Positions 18,098 to 26,428 of a DNA stretch of 64,000 nt are shown here, in pieces. This stretch comes from Bradyrhizobium sp. Gha. GTDB taxonomy: Bacteria; Pseudomonadota; Alphaproteobacteria; Rhizobiales; Xanthobacteraceae. Where the stretch lies: contig NZ_FOQM01000023.1 in the NCBI RefSeq assembly GCF_900113735.1, forward strand, positions 1 through 64,000, in the 5' to 3' direction. The position numbers and the translations under genes are program-made. Under the pieces are notes generated by a model. The model had not been told where the DNA came from. It ran no database searches and worked only from the letters and a program-made list of their open reading frames with translations. The first letter of the stretch is position 1; each line of letters begins with the position of its first letter.

Positions 18098-20080
18098 TCA
18101 CAATCCGAGATCGTCGCCAGGATCGAGTGATGCCTGGCGCGCGACGCCCTGCATCATGTCGTTCATGCGCCTGATCCGCGGGGCATCCTCATCGAGTTCG
18201 TCGGCAAAGTCCGGCGCGAACTCGTTGTCGAGGGGTTCCTTCTTCTCCACGGCCTCATGACCCAGTTCAGGCTGCTGCCGGCGGTCAGCCGTCTTCGGAT
18301 CCTCTACGTCGGCCTGGTCGTCGGTCGATGTCGGGGGCACCTTGGGGCGCGGCGGCCGTGGCCTTGCACTCCAGTCGTCCGGGCGGCTGTCATTGGGTCT
18401 GGCCAGCGCCGGCGGCGCCAGGATGCGCTCCTGGAAGCGTCGGTCCTCGTAATAGCGCGCCTTCTTGGCGCGGATCGGATGGAGGCCCGACATCATGACG
18501 ATCTCGTCGGACGGCGGCAGTTGCATCATCTCCCCGGGGGTGAGCAGCGGGCGGGCAGTCTCCGACCGCGATACCATGAGGTGACCGAGCCAAGGGGCCA
18601 GCCGGCTGCCAGCATAGTTCTTCATTGCCTTCATCTCGGTCGCCATGCCCAGAGCGTCGGACACCCGCTTGGCTGTCCTTTCGTCATTGCTCGCGAAGCT
18701 GACCCGAACGTGGCAGTTGTCGAGGATCGAGTTGTTGGGTCCGTAGGCCTTCTCGATCTGGTTCAGCGACTGGGCGATCAGGAAACTCTTGATGCCGTAA
18801 CCGGCCATGAAAGCCAGCGCCGATTCAAAGAAGTCGAGCCGGCCGAGCGCCGGGAATTCGTCGAGCATCAGGAGGAGCCGCCGCCGGCCGGCTTTGGCCT
18901 GAAGATCCTCGGTCAACCGGCGCCCGATCTGGTTGAGGATCAAGCGGATCAGCGGCTTGGTCCGGTTGATGTCCGATGGCGGAACGACAAGGTACAGCGT
19001 GGTCGCCCGCTCTCCTCCGACGATGTCGGTAATCCGCCAGTCGCAGCGCCGCGTCACCTCCGCCACGACCGGATCGCGGTAGAGGCCGAGGAATGACATC
19101 GCGGTGCTGAGAACACCAGAGCGCTCGTTGCCGGACTTGTTCAACAGCTCGCGCGCGGCCGAGGCGACGACGGGATGCACGCCGGCCTCGCCGAGATGTG
19201 CGGTGCGCATCATTGCGGCGAGCGTCGATTCGATCGGCCGCTTGGAATCGGATAGGAAAGCCGCGACGCCGGCGAGCGTCTTGTCCTCCTCGGCATAGAG
19301 GACGTGGAGGATGGCGCCGACCAGTAGCGCGTGACTGGTCTTCTCCCAGTGGTTCCGCTTCTCCAGGCTGCCCTCGGGATCGACGAGGATGGCGGCGATA
19401 TTCTGGACATCGCGCACCTCCCATTCGCCGTGCCGGACTTCCAGCAACGGGTTGTAGGCTGACGATTTCGCATTGGTCGGATCGAATAGCAGAACGCGTC
19501 CGTGCCGCGCGCGGAAGCCGTCGGTGAGCTGCCAGTTCTCGCCCTTGATGTCGTGCACGATTGCCGAGCCCGGCCAGGTCAGCAACGACGGAATGACGAG
19601 CCCGACGCCCTTGCCGCTCCGGGTCGGCGCGAAACACAGCACATGCTCGGGTCCATCATGACGGAGATAGGTGCGCTCGAACCGGCCGAGAACCACGCCG
19701 TCCGGCCCAAGCAGACCAGCCTGCCCGATCTCCCTGGCCTCGGCCCAACGTGCGGAGCCATAGGTTTCCGTATTCTTAGCTTCGCGGGCGCGCCAGACCC
19801 ACATGCCGATCGCGACGGCGGCGGCGATGATGCCGCCGGAGGCCGCGATGTAGGCGCCGTCAATGAAGATATGGGGCGCATAAGCATCATAGGCGTACCA
19901 CCACCAGAGGAAGGCGGGAGGCAGGTAGACTGGAAAATGGAGCAGTTCGAACCAGGGCTGCCCGAGTTGCGATTGGAAGCCGAGCCGCCAGGCCGTCCAT
20001 TGCGTCGCGGTCCAAAACGTCAGCAGGACGATCGCCAACACAATGACGACTTGGCCCCAGAGAATCTTGGCTGCGGACAT
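18098..20080 (-). CDS. traG: TraG/VirD4-type conjugal coupling ATPase
   Basis: This 660-residue protein links the relaxosome to the type IV secretion channel and pumps DNA. It has two N-terminal membrane segments (about 8-27 and 78-96), Walker A APTRSGKGVG at 151-160 and Walker B RLLLMLDEFP at 401-410. The acidic, proline-rich C-terminal tail (about 575-660) is usual. The ATG at 20080 has AAAGGG upstream and begins directly before the first membrane helix; an upstream ATG at 20158 would add a non-family extension. It lies between the relaxase tail and the CopG-like gene, the usual order. Although intact, its operon partners are truncated or broken. Confidence 0.9.
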   Translation of the reverse strand: MSAAKILWGQVVIVLAIVLLTFWTATQWTAWRLGFQSQLGQPWFELLHFPVYLPPAFLWWWYAYDAYAPHIFIDGAYIAASGGIIAAAVAIGMWVWRAREAKNTETYGSARWAEAREIGQAGLLGPDGVVLGRFERTYLRHDGPEHVLCFAPTRSGKGVGLVIPSLLTWPGSAIVHDIKGENWQLTDGFRARHGRVLLFDPTNAKSSAYNPLLEVRHGEWEVRDVQNIAAILVDPEGSLEKRNHWEKTSHALLVGAILHVLYAEEDKTLAGVAAFLSDSKRPIESTLAAMMRTAHLGEAGVHPVVASAARELLNKSGNERSGVLSTAMSFLGLYRDPVVAEVTRRCDWRITDIVGGERATTLYLVVPPSDINRTKPLIRLILNQIGRRLTEDLQAKAGRRRLLLMLDEFPALGRLDFFESALAFMAGYGIKSFLIAQSLNQIEKAYGPNNSILDNCHVRVSFASNDERTAKRVSDALGMATEMKAMKNYAGSRLAPWLGHLMVSRSETARPLLTPGEMMQLPPSDEIVMMSGLHPIRAKKARYYEDRRFQERILAPPALARPNDSRPDDWSARPRPPRPKVPPTSTDDQADVEDPKTADRRQQPELGHEAVEKKEPLDNEFAPDFADELDEDAPRIRRMNDMMQGVARQASLDPGDDLGL

Positions 20081-20121
20081 GGTCGCCGCCCTTTCTTGAG
20101 GTCCGTGATTGGAAGGATCGC

Positions 20122-20430
20122 TCACAGTCCGATCCCCCGGCTCCGCCCAAAACCCCAATCGACGCCACCGTCATCGCGGGTGACGCCGGAGACGTGCCGG
20201 CCGAGCTGCTTTTCGAGTGAGGGCGTCCATGGCACAAGCTGAAAGCCGAGACCGTCGTCGATCGTCGCGAAGCGGCCGGAGGCAAGCGCGAAGCGCTGGC
20301 GATAGGTCCCGGCGACATATTCGCCGGCGGCCGACAGATTAAACGGATGACCCGTCTCGGCAGCGAGCCGTTCACCGAGAGCCTCTAACTCGCGGCGGCG
20401 CAGCGTGCCACGGCTGACGAGCCAGGAATG
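20122..20430 (-). pseudogene. VirD2/DUF3363-type relaxase, C-terminal fragment
   Basis: The open stretch encodes RGTLRRRELEALGERLAAET, then FNLSAAGEYVAGTYRQRF, GRFATIDDGLGFQLVPW, SLEKQLGRHVSGV and a GRSRGIGL end, the C-terminus of DUF3363 relaxases that nick oriT during conjugation. An in-frame stop at 20431-20433 and loss of similarity show that the 5' part, with the catalytic tyrosine domain, is gone. The break falls at the start of the ubiquitin-like operon remnant on the other strand, so it is a recombination junction. It ends 41 nt before traG. Confidence 0.8.
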
Positions 20431-20623
20431 TCATAGCCACACGGCTTATCCGAAGCCAGACGGAGGCACCTTGCAGCTGATCTGCTGCTCCGCGGTGCGC
20501 GAATTCTATGAGGTCTCGCACGATGTAAAGGAAGAACACATCTGGCGCGAAACCAACACATTCTACACGACCATTATAACGATCCGCCGGGCATTCGCCT
20601 CGTCGTATGGAGGGACATTTTAG
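20426..20623 (+). pseudogene. Truncated gene upstream of JAMM protease
   Basis: An open frame with coding-like composition ends in a TAG directly abutting the ATG of the JAMM gene, as in a translationally coupled operon. It reads CHSHTAYPKPDGGTLQLICC and EEHIWRETNTFYTTIITIRR. I do not recognise it. From position and the known order of bacterial ubiquitin-like operons it could be the C-terminal end of an E2-like or ubiquitin-like protein. Its 5' part is lost at the relaxase junction (20425-20433). Confidence 0.45.
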
Positions 20624-21157
20624 ATGGATGCCGAAGACGATCTCTTCAGGCCGCCGCCGAAGCGGCCGTACCAACCGGTCGAAGCGCAACTAAGGATTCC
20701 AGCCGAGGGCCTCCGCGCGACTCTTGCGCTGCTTCAGCGCGCTGGACAGCTCGAAAGCGGGCTATTCTGGTATGGGCCGCGTGACGCGGTCGGCAACGGC
20801 CAAGTTCAGTACATCGCGGCTCCCCGCCAGCGGATGAGTTGGGGAAACTACCACGTCTCGCCCGCGGCGCTGGCCGAGATCGTCCACCGGCTCCCTGACG
20901 GCTGGAAGCCGCTCGCGCAAGTGCATAGCCGTCCGGGCCAGCGCGTCGAACATTCAAACTATGACGACAAAATGTTGAGTAGCCGCCGAGCTCTTTCGCT
21001 TGTTTTTCCTTTTTACGGCCGGACAAATACAGTCTTTCCTCAGGGGGTGGGGATACACGAGTGGCAGATCGATTGTTGGTATCTGCTGGATGACAACTTG
21101 GCCGCGCGGCGCGTGATTGTTGCCGAGGGCCCCCTCACGGTCGAGGATCTTCGATGA
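20624..21157 (+). CDS. JAMM/MPN-family (Mov34-like) isopeptidase
   Basis: This is a 177-residue JAB domain protein. The JAMM elements are in order: a glutamate in LESGLFWYG (E44), then HSRPG (H101), S111 and D114 in EHSNYDD, with the exact HSx-P-x6-S-x-x-D spacing. The second zinc-binding histidine is replaced by R103, so zinc binding may be altered, unless this subfamily uses H110. JAMM proteases in bacterial ubiquitin-like operons process the ubiquitin-like protein or remove it from targets. The start abuts the upstream stop and the end overlaps the E1-like gene by 4 nt (ATGA), indicating an operon. Confidence 0.75.
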   Translation: MDAEDDLFRPPPKRPYQPVEAQLRIPAEGLRATLALLQRAGQLESGLFWYGPRDAVGNGQVQYIAAPRQRMSWGNYHVSPAALAEIVHRLPDGWKPLAQVHSRPGQRVEHSNYDDKMLSSRRALSLVFPFYGRTNTVFPQGVGIHEWQIDCWYLLDDNLAARRVIVAEGPLTVEDLR

Positions 21158-22660
21158 CGGACGCCCCTGACATCGCGAATCGCCACCTGTTGCAAGCTGA
21201 GGGATTAGCCGAGAAGCCGATGCATCCGGCCCAACGCGTTCGCATCGTGGTGGCCAACAAATGGGCCGCTTCGCGCGCTGGCCAGTTGCTCACGTCATGC
21301 CTCGTCAATCTCCTGGTCCGCCAAGTGACAATGGTGAGCGCTATCGACATCGTCGCTCCCGAAGCCAATAACACAATTCCACTCCCCAATTGTGAAGCGG
21401 GTGAGCGGTTTCCGGTTTGCCTGACGCAAATTGCAGCCTGGGCAATCAAAGACCATATTCCAGTGTCGATATCAAAGGCTCCCGACGGTGACGCCGATAT
21501 CACCGTGTTGATCGGCGCACGGGCACCCGTTACCGCTGGTATCGTGATCTTCGCTGTCGGCAATGGCTGGAAGGCGTGGGTGGGCGATCCCAGTGTGGCA
21601 CCTGCCGATGTCGTCCCAGACAGCGAAAATCCTCTTGGACCCTTCTTCGCAGCGGCGCTCGCCGCGGGTGAAGTTTTCAAGCGTTGCCGCGGTCTCTTGC
21701 GGGGACGGTTCGTCGAGGCCGATGGTTATTCGCTTTGGTCCGGTCAAACCTCGGCCGATTGGAACACGCTTGAGGATGGCCCTGAACTTACGGGCGCGGA
21801 CCTTCCACCAGCGCATATTGTTGGCGCGGGCGCTGTCGGGAAGGGGCTTGCTTACATTCTCGCGAACGCGAGATTGGGCGACGCTTACGCCGTCATCATC
21901 GATGACGACCACTATGACGATACTAGCCTAAACCGCTGCCTTCTCGCAGGCTGGGAGGATCTCAAGCATCCTAAAATCGAGGCTGTCGCCGCTACGTTGA
22001 AGAGGTGTGGCATCGGCGCGCCCCCCTTTCCCGGAACGGTCAGTCAGTATCTGGACTCCGACCGACCAGGACTGCGGCCGGACGTTGCCAGTCAGGTAGG
22101 CGACCTCACGTTCGAAGTCGTGGTCTCTTGCGTGGATCGTGGTGTTTCACGGCAGCATGTACAGGGCCTGTCGCCTTCTCTGCTGTTTGGCGGAAGCACG
22201 CTCGGCCTTACGTGCCGCGCTAATTTTTACGCCGATCGCCCGGGTGCCGCGTGCCTCTCATGCTTCAATCCAGCCGAACGCGACGGCGACAAACTGCGAG
22301 CTTTTGGTGCAGAAACTACGCGACATGAAGCAGACCGAACGCGTCGCCTTTCTCTGCGACGAAGGGATCGATCCGCAGATCGTCGATGAGTTTCTTAGCA
22401 GCCCGAAGTGCGGCCGCCTTGGTGAGGCAGCTCTGCGTGATCTCGCCACCCGAGCCCCGTCCGAGTTCTCGGTCGGATTTGTGTCCCTCGGCGCCGCCGT
22501 TCTCCTGGCGGCAAAGTTGCTTCAACAGCTGCTGTTCGAGAAAAAGTCGAAGCGCGGTGATGTAACCTCATTTAACTTCAAGAATTGCGGATATGGGGAT
22601 TCGTTTTTGGCTCCTGACGAGCATTGTGAATGGGGATGTCAGGAAAGGCGTCGGTTCTAA
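21154..22660 (+). pseudogene. E1-like ThiF-family adenylyltransferase, frameshifted
   Basis: The intact frame (21154-22389) has an N-terminal region of about 215 residues resembling the inactive adenylation half of large bacterial E1 proteins. The active ThiF Rossmann domain follows: GAGAVGKG at 224-231, DDDHYDDTSLNR (250-261) with the conserved N/R pair, SCVDRG (D328) and a zinc pair CLSC (367-370). Near 22300 the frame is lost; the +1 frame continues LVQKLRDMKQTERV, DEGIDPQIVDEFLSS and ends with FNFKNCGYGD and CEWGC, the second zinc pair. Restored length is about 500 residues. These proteins adenylate the C-terminus of a ubiquitin-like protein and load it on an E2. The operon is likely dead. 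Confidence 0.78.
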
Positions 22661-23126
22661 CCGAATCCAAACAGCCTAGCCGGGCCCTCGCCACGTTCAA
22701 AATCCCAGTCACTCGCCCCATGTGGCGTTTCTGGGGTAGCATGTTGCTGGGCAATCGGGCGAATGTGGGGCCCCGCCGCGGCGGTCGCCAAGCTGATCAG
22801 CCTTGGCTGTCTACGCCATGGCCATCGAACAAACGCGGACGCGCGATATCGCCTTATCGGCCGCGGAAAAACGCCGGTATGACATTTGCCGCGAGATGTC
22901 TAATTGCGACGGGCCTAAGTCGTGACGGAGCTTCGTTTTCGAGATGCACCCCTCCAACCCATCATGAGACAGGCTGCGCCAACGTGCCGAGTAGCGTCGT
23001 GAAACTGCCTACCTTGGATTTACCGACCGCACCAGTTTCGCACCAGAAACGACGTGAACAAACCACGACGAACGCAATCAAACTCGAGCGAAAACGCTGC
23101 AAAATCAACGAGGCTGGTCGATAGTC
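22661..23126. other. No supported gene
   Basis: Frames are open but carry no recognisable motif. A tyrosine integrase would be expected next to the tRNA scar, but I cannot see its R-H-R-Y residues on either strand. Confidence 0.4.
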
Positions 23127-23176
23127 TGCCGCTCATAACGGTCTGGTTGCAGGTTCGAGTCCTGCCGGGCCCACCA
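23127..23176 (+). tRNA. 3' half of a CAU tRNA (integration scar)
   Basis: The text GCCGCTCATAACGG forms an anticodon arm with CAT. The T arm follows (GCAGGTTCGAGTCCTGC) and then CGGGCCC with discriminator A and CCA. The 5' acceptor strand (GGGCCCG) and D arm are absent upstream, so it is not a complete gene. Such 3' halves are left as attachment sites when islands integrate into tRNA genes. CAU could be elongator Met or Ile2. Confidence 0.75.
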
Positions 23177-23248
23177 GCCTTCGCTCGCTTCGCGAGCTTC
23201 GGCCAGGCAAGCCGGTGCTGCACATCAGAAGCGAAGCGAGCGAAGGCT
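23176..23248. repeat. Inverted repeat after tRNA 3' half
   Basis: Seventeen-base arms AGCCTTCGCTCGCTTCG (23176-23192) and its exact reverse complement (23232-23248) flank a 39-base centre. Sequences like this often follow bradyrhizobial tRNA genes; it would form a strong hairpin and could end the tRNA transcript. Confidence 0.6.
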
Positions 23249-23339
23249 GCCGCGCCGGAGCCCAACGGGCGAAGGCGGGCTGGGCCGATAGGCGCGAAGC
23301 GTGGTGTCCGGCGTAGCTGGAGCGAAGCGGACGCGAAGA

Positions 23340-23828
23340 CGGGCGATCGCTCGGCCGGCGGCATTGATCCGGATTTGAGACGAGACAGCAGTTTTCCGGC
23401 ACGTCGAACGTCGTGCGCCTCGCCGGGGCTCAACGCAAGCCGTACCGGTAGACCATTGCTATCAACCACCGCATGAATTTTGCTCGTCAGACCGCCGCGT
23501 GACCTTCCCATCGATTGACGCCGGTTTCTTGTGATGCAGGCCCCATGTTGATGTACGCGAACAATAGAAGTGTCGATCATCTGCACGGCAGCATCGTGGG
23601 CCCAGTGCGCTCATGAGCTTGGCCCACACGCCCGCCCGTCGCCAGCGAACGAATCGATTGTAGCAAGTCGTGTACGGACCGAAGTTTTCTGGCAGGTCGC
23701 GCCATGGCGCTCCGGATCGCAAGACCCAGAAGATGCCGTTGAGGACACGACGGTCATTCACTCGTGGCACGCCGCGCGATGTATTCGGCAGCATCGGCTT
23801 ACTCATAGTCCGTGAGTTCGTAGCGCAT
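23340..23828 (-). pseudogene. IS5-family transposase, truncated and frameshifted
   Basis: From the ATG at 23828 (MRYELTDYE) the protein continues in shifted frames: MLPNTSRGVPRVNDRRVLNG, FWVLRSGAPWRDLPENFGPY, then MIDTSIVRVHQHGACITRN, GRSRGGLTSKIHAVVDSNG and GKLLSRLKSGS. These are DDE-domain blocks of IS5/IS427-type transposases; the first catalytic D is in MIDTSIVR. The last third, with the catalytic E, is missing past about 23340. Shifts lie near 23803 and 23600. The stub lies between the tRNA scar and the core-like region. Confidence 0.82.
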
Positions 23829-24030
23829 GATTCCGCACCTCCGTTGGGTGGCTTGAATCATGGCTGGGCTGTCGGGCTCAACTGGTCGTTATGCACCCGA
23901 AAGCGGGCTTATTATGCTCACCTTGAGTTTTGTCGTTCATGACCCGCAGCGGTCATCTTTGCGCGTCTGAATGTGGAAGTGTCTTGTTTGATCCTGTGGT
24001 AGGGTTAGGCATCGGCTCAAGGCGAAGATC

Positions 24031-25017
24031 ATGAGACGTCGTGATTTCCTTGGCTTTTTAGGCGCGACAGCGGCTTCGAGGTCGCGTTGGCTACATGCGC
24101 AGTCCTCGGCCCCTCCGGTAATTTGCCTACTAAATGGCAGAAGCAGCGAGAACAGCGGCGCTTTGGCTGACGAATTCCGTCGGGGCTTAAGGCAGGTAGG
24201 TTTTGTTGACGGGACAGATGTCCTCGTCGAATACCATTGGCTGGACGGTCATTACGACAAGATTTCCTCGATCATCGGTGATGCTGTTCGTCGGGGTGTG
24301 GCCGTCATTGCGACGCCTGGGAGCACGCCCAGCGCCCTTGCCGCCAAAGCGGCGACCCAAACAATCCCGATTGTATTTGGCGTGTCCGAACATCCGGTAA
24401 CGCTAGGGCTAGTAAAAAGCATCGCGCGGCCGGGCACGAATGCGACCGGGATAAATTTTTTCGCGAGCGAGATCGACAGCAAACGGCTCGGGCTGATGCA
24501 CGAGTTGTTGCCTAACGCGACCTACTTTGCAGTCCTCACTAATCCAACTAATCTTACGACTGCCGATGCGACGGCGAAAGCCCTTAGAGAAGTCGCTCCC
24601 GGCCTTGGCCTTGAACTGATTTTTTTCAAAGCAAGCACGCCCGCTGAGATCGAAGACGCCTTTGCGGCCATCGGTGGTTCGGGAGCGCAGGCCCTTTTCA
24701 TCGCGCCTGACGCGTTTTTCACAAGCCACGGCACGCAGTTTGGGATGCTTGCGGAACGCTATCGCCTGCCAGCGAGCACTTTTTCGAGCGAGATGGCCGC
24801 AGCTGGCCTTCTGATTGGCTATGGCACCAACCTCGGCGACATGTTTCGCCAAGTTGGAGTCTACGCGGGCACGATCCTTAGAGGTACCAAGCCCGCCGAG
24901 CTTCCTGTTTTGCAGTCCACTAAATTCGAGTTCACGATCAATTTGAAGACTGCACGTTTGCTTGGGGTGGACGTATCTCCCGCAATGCTGGCCCGCGCTG
25001 ACGAGGTGATCGAGTAG
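24031..25017 (+). CDS. ABC transporter substrate-binding protein (ABC_sub_bind family)
   Basis: A 328-residue exported protein. It starts MRRRDFLGFLGATAAS, a twin-arginine-type signal peptide with AQS at the end. The mature part has the Rossmann-type lobes of ABC_sub_bind (PF04392) proteins, with motifs FRRGLRQVGFVDG, TQTIPIVFGVSEHPV and SIARPGTNATGI. No ABC permease or ATPase is adjacent, as is common for this large family in Bradyrhizobium, and the ligand is unknown. A paralogue follows at 25288, and both genes carry the same 3' flanking sequence. Confidence 0.88.
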   Translation: MRRRDFLGFLGATAASRSRWLHAQSSAPPVICLLNGRSSENSGALADEFRRGLRQVGFVDGTDVLVEYHWLDGHYDKISSIIGDAVRRGVAVIATPGSTPSALAAKAATQTIPIVFGVSEHPVTLGLVKSIARPGTNATGINFFASEIDSKRLGLMHELLPNATYFAVLTNPTNLTTADATAKALREVAPGLGLELIFFKASTPAEIEDAFAAIGGSGAQALFIAPDAFFTSHGTQFGMLAERYRLPASTFSSEMAAAGLLIGYGTNLGDMFRQVGVYAGTILRGTKPAELPVLQSTKFEFTINLKTARLLGVDVSPAMLARADEVIE

Positions 25018-25045
25018 CCGCCGATGTCTGGTTGTGTGCTCTGGC

Positions 25046-25140
25046 CCATCGCTGCCGCATCCCACTGCTGAGGATTCGTCGGCTATCGGCGGTAGACCGG
25101 ACCTAACTTAAACCGTACCAAACCGTCGCGACTGAGCCGT
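25046..25140 (+). repeat. 3' flanking direct repeat, copy 1
   Basis: GCCCATCGCTGCCGCATCCCA, then GTAGACCGGACCT and AAACCGTCGCGA recur at 26311-26405, at the same distance behind the paralogous gene. This shows that the gene and its flank were duplicated together. Confidence 0.75.
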
Positions 25141-25287
25141 TGCGGACATTGGCGTCGCAGTCATGCCCCCGATTGATTGTCGCATGCAGGCATGTGGACA
25201 ATAAAAAGAGGCTCGCTGCGGCATCGATTACCGCCGAGCAACGCCACAAGCTGCTATGCTCGATCATGAACGGCCGAAGAGGATCGA

Positions 25288-26289
25288 ATGAGACGTCGGG
25301 GGTTTGTTTCTGGTCTCTTTCTCACGGCGATACTGCCCAAAGCCGCTATTGGGCAATCTCTTGCAAAGAGGCGAGTTGCAATCGCTCACGCTTCAAGCCC
25401 CCTAAAGGATTTGCAGATCTACGGCGATAACCCGCTGGTAAATGCGTTCTTTGACGAGCTGTCAAAACTAGGACGTGTTGAGGGGCGCAATCTTGAAATT
25501 GTTCGCTTTTCAGCAGACGGTCGCACTGATCACTTCGCCGAGCTATCTACCGAGATCATAAAAAGTAGTCCTGACGTGATTGTTGCAAACACGTCTCCGT
25601 TTGTCCTGGCGTTGAAGAAGGCGACTTCAACCATCCCTATTGTCGGCATCACGGCTGATCCCATCGCCTATGGTCTGACGACCAGCTTGTCCAGACCGGA
25701 TAGCAACGTTACTGGGGTCAGCGTTGATGCTGGTCTTGAACTTTGGGGAAAGCGCTTGGCCATCCTACGGGAGTTGGTCCCATCAGCGTCCCGTGTGGGC
25801 TTCCTTACGATAAGAGCTTCATGGGAGGGGCCACAGGGGCAAAGCATCTCCCGTGCGGGACGCGACATCGGAATTAGTATTATTGGCCCTCCACTCGACG
25901 ATCCCGTCCGTCCTCCCGAATATCGGCGTGTGCTGAACCAAATGCGCTTGGATAATGCTAACGGCGTTATCGTGGGTGATGCTGCTCCCAACTATACGTT
26001 TCGTCGCGATGTCGTGGCGCTTACGAACGAGCTTCGTCTTCCGACGATGTTTCCGTATCGCGATTTTGTTGAGGAAGGGGGGCTCATTGCCTATGCGATC
26101 GACATTCAAAATTTGTGGCGTCGCGCCGCCCATTGCGTCGATGAATTACTGCGCGGAGGTAAGGTCAGCGAGGTGCCAATCTATCAAGCGTCGCAGCTCA
26201 GCCTAGTAATCAACACAAAAAGCGCGGAACGTCTGGGACTACCAGTCCCGGCGTCCTTAGCATTGCGTGCCGACGAGTTGATTGAATGA
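25288..26289 (+). CDS. ABC transporter substrate-binding protein (ABC_sub_bind family), paralogue
   Basis: A 333-residue paralogue of the preceding gene. The signal region is MRRRGFVSGLFLTAILP and cleavage is likely after IGQS. It has the same domain order, with ELSKLGRVEGRNLEIVR, TIPIVGITADPIAYGL, SLSRPDSNVTGVS and the common end GLPVPASLALRADELIE. The two starts share the nucleotides ATGAGACGTCG. Divergence between the two proteins is high, so the duplication is old or was followed by rapid change. Ligand unknown. Confidence 0.88.
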   Translation: MRRRGFVSGLFLTAILPKAAIGQSLAKRRVAIAHASSPLKDLQIYGDNPLVNAFFDELSKLGRVEGRNLEIVRFSADGRTDHFAELSTEIIKSSPDVIVANTSPFVLALKKATSTIPIVGITADPIAYGLTTSLSRPDSNVTGVSVDAGLELWGKRLAILRELVPSASRVGFLTIRASWEGPQGQSISRAGRDIGISIIGPPLDDPVRPPEYRRVLNQMRLDNANGVIVGDAAPNYTFRRDVVALTNELRLPTMFPYRDFVEEGGLIAYAIDIQNLWRRAAHCVDELLRGGKVSEVPIYQASQLSLVINTKSAERLGLPVPASLALRADELIE

Positions 26290-26310
26290 CCGGCGACCAG
26301 ATCGCCTCAT

Positions 26311-26405
26311 AGCCCATCGCTGCCGCATCCCACGACCGGGGATATGTCGGCTGTCAGGGGGTAGACCGGACCTGATTTAAAACCGGTCTAAACCGTCGCG
26401 ATTGA
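26311..26405 (+). repeat. 3' flanking direct repeat, copy 2
   Basis: Matches 25046-25140 with a few changes (GCCCATCGCTGCCGCATCCCA, GTAGACCGGACCT). It is one unit of a tandem duplication of about 1.26 kb. Confidence 0.75.
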
Positions 26406-26428
26406 CCCGAAGCGGACTCTCGCATCGG

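Noticed and set aside
22661..23124. Integrase gene beside the tRNA scar
   Set aside because: Open frames here lack the tyrosine recombinase signature, and I could not support a partial integrase.
23133..23402. 89-residue minus-strand frame ending GPAGLEPATRPL
   Set aside because: This ending is the well-known translation of tRNA 3' sequence; it arises from the tRNA fragment and is not a protein.
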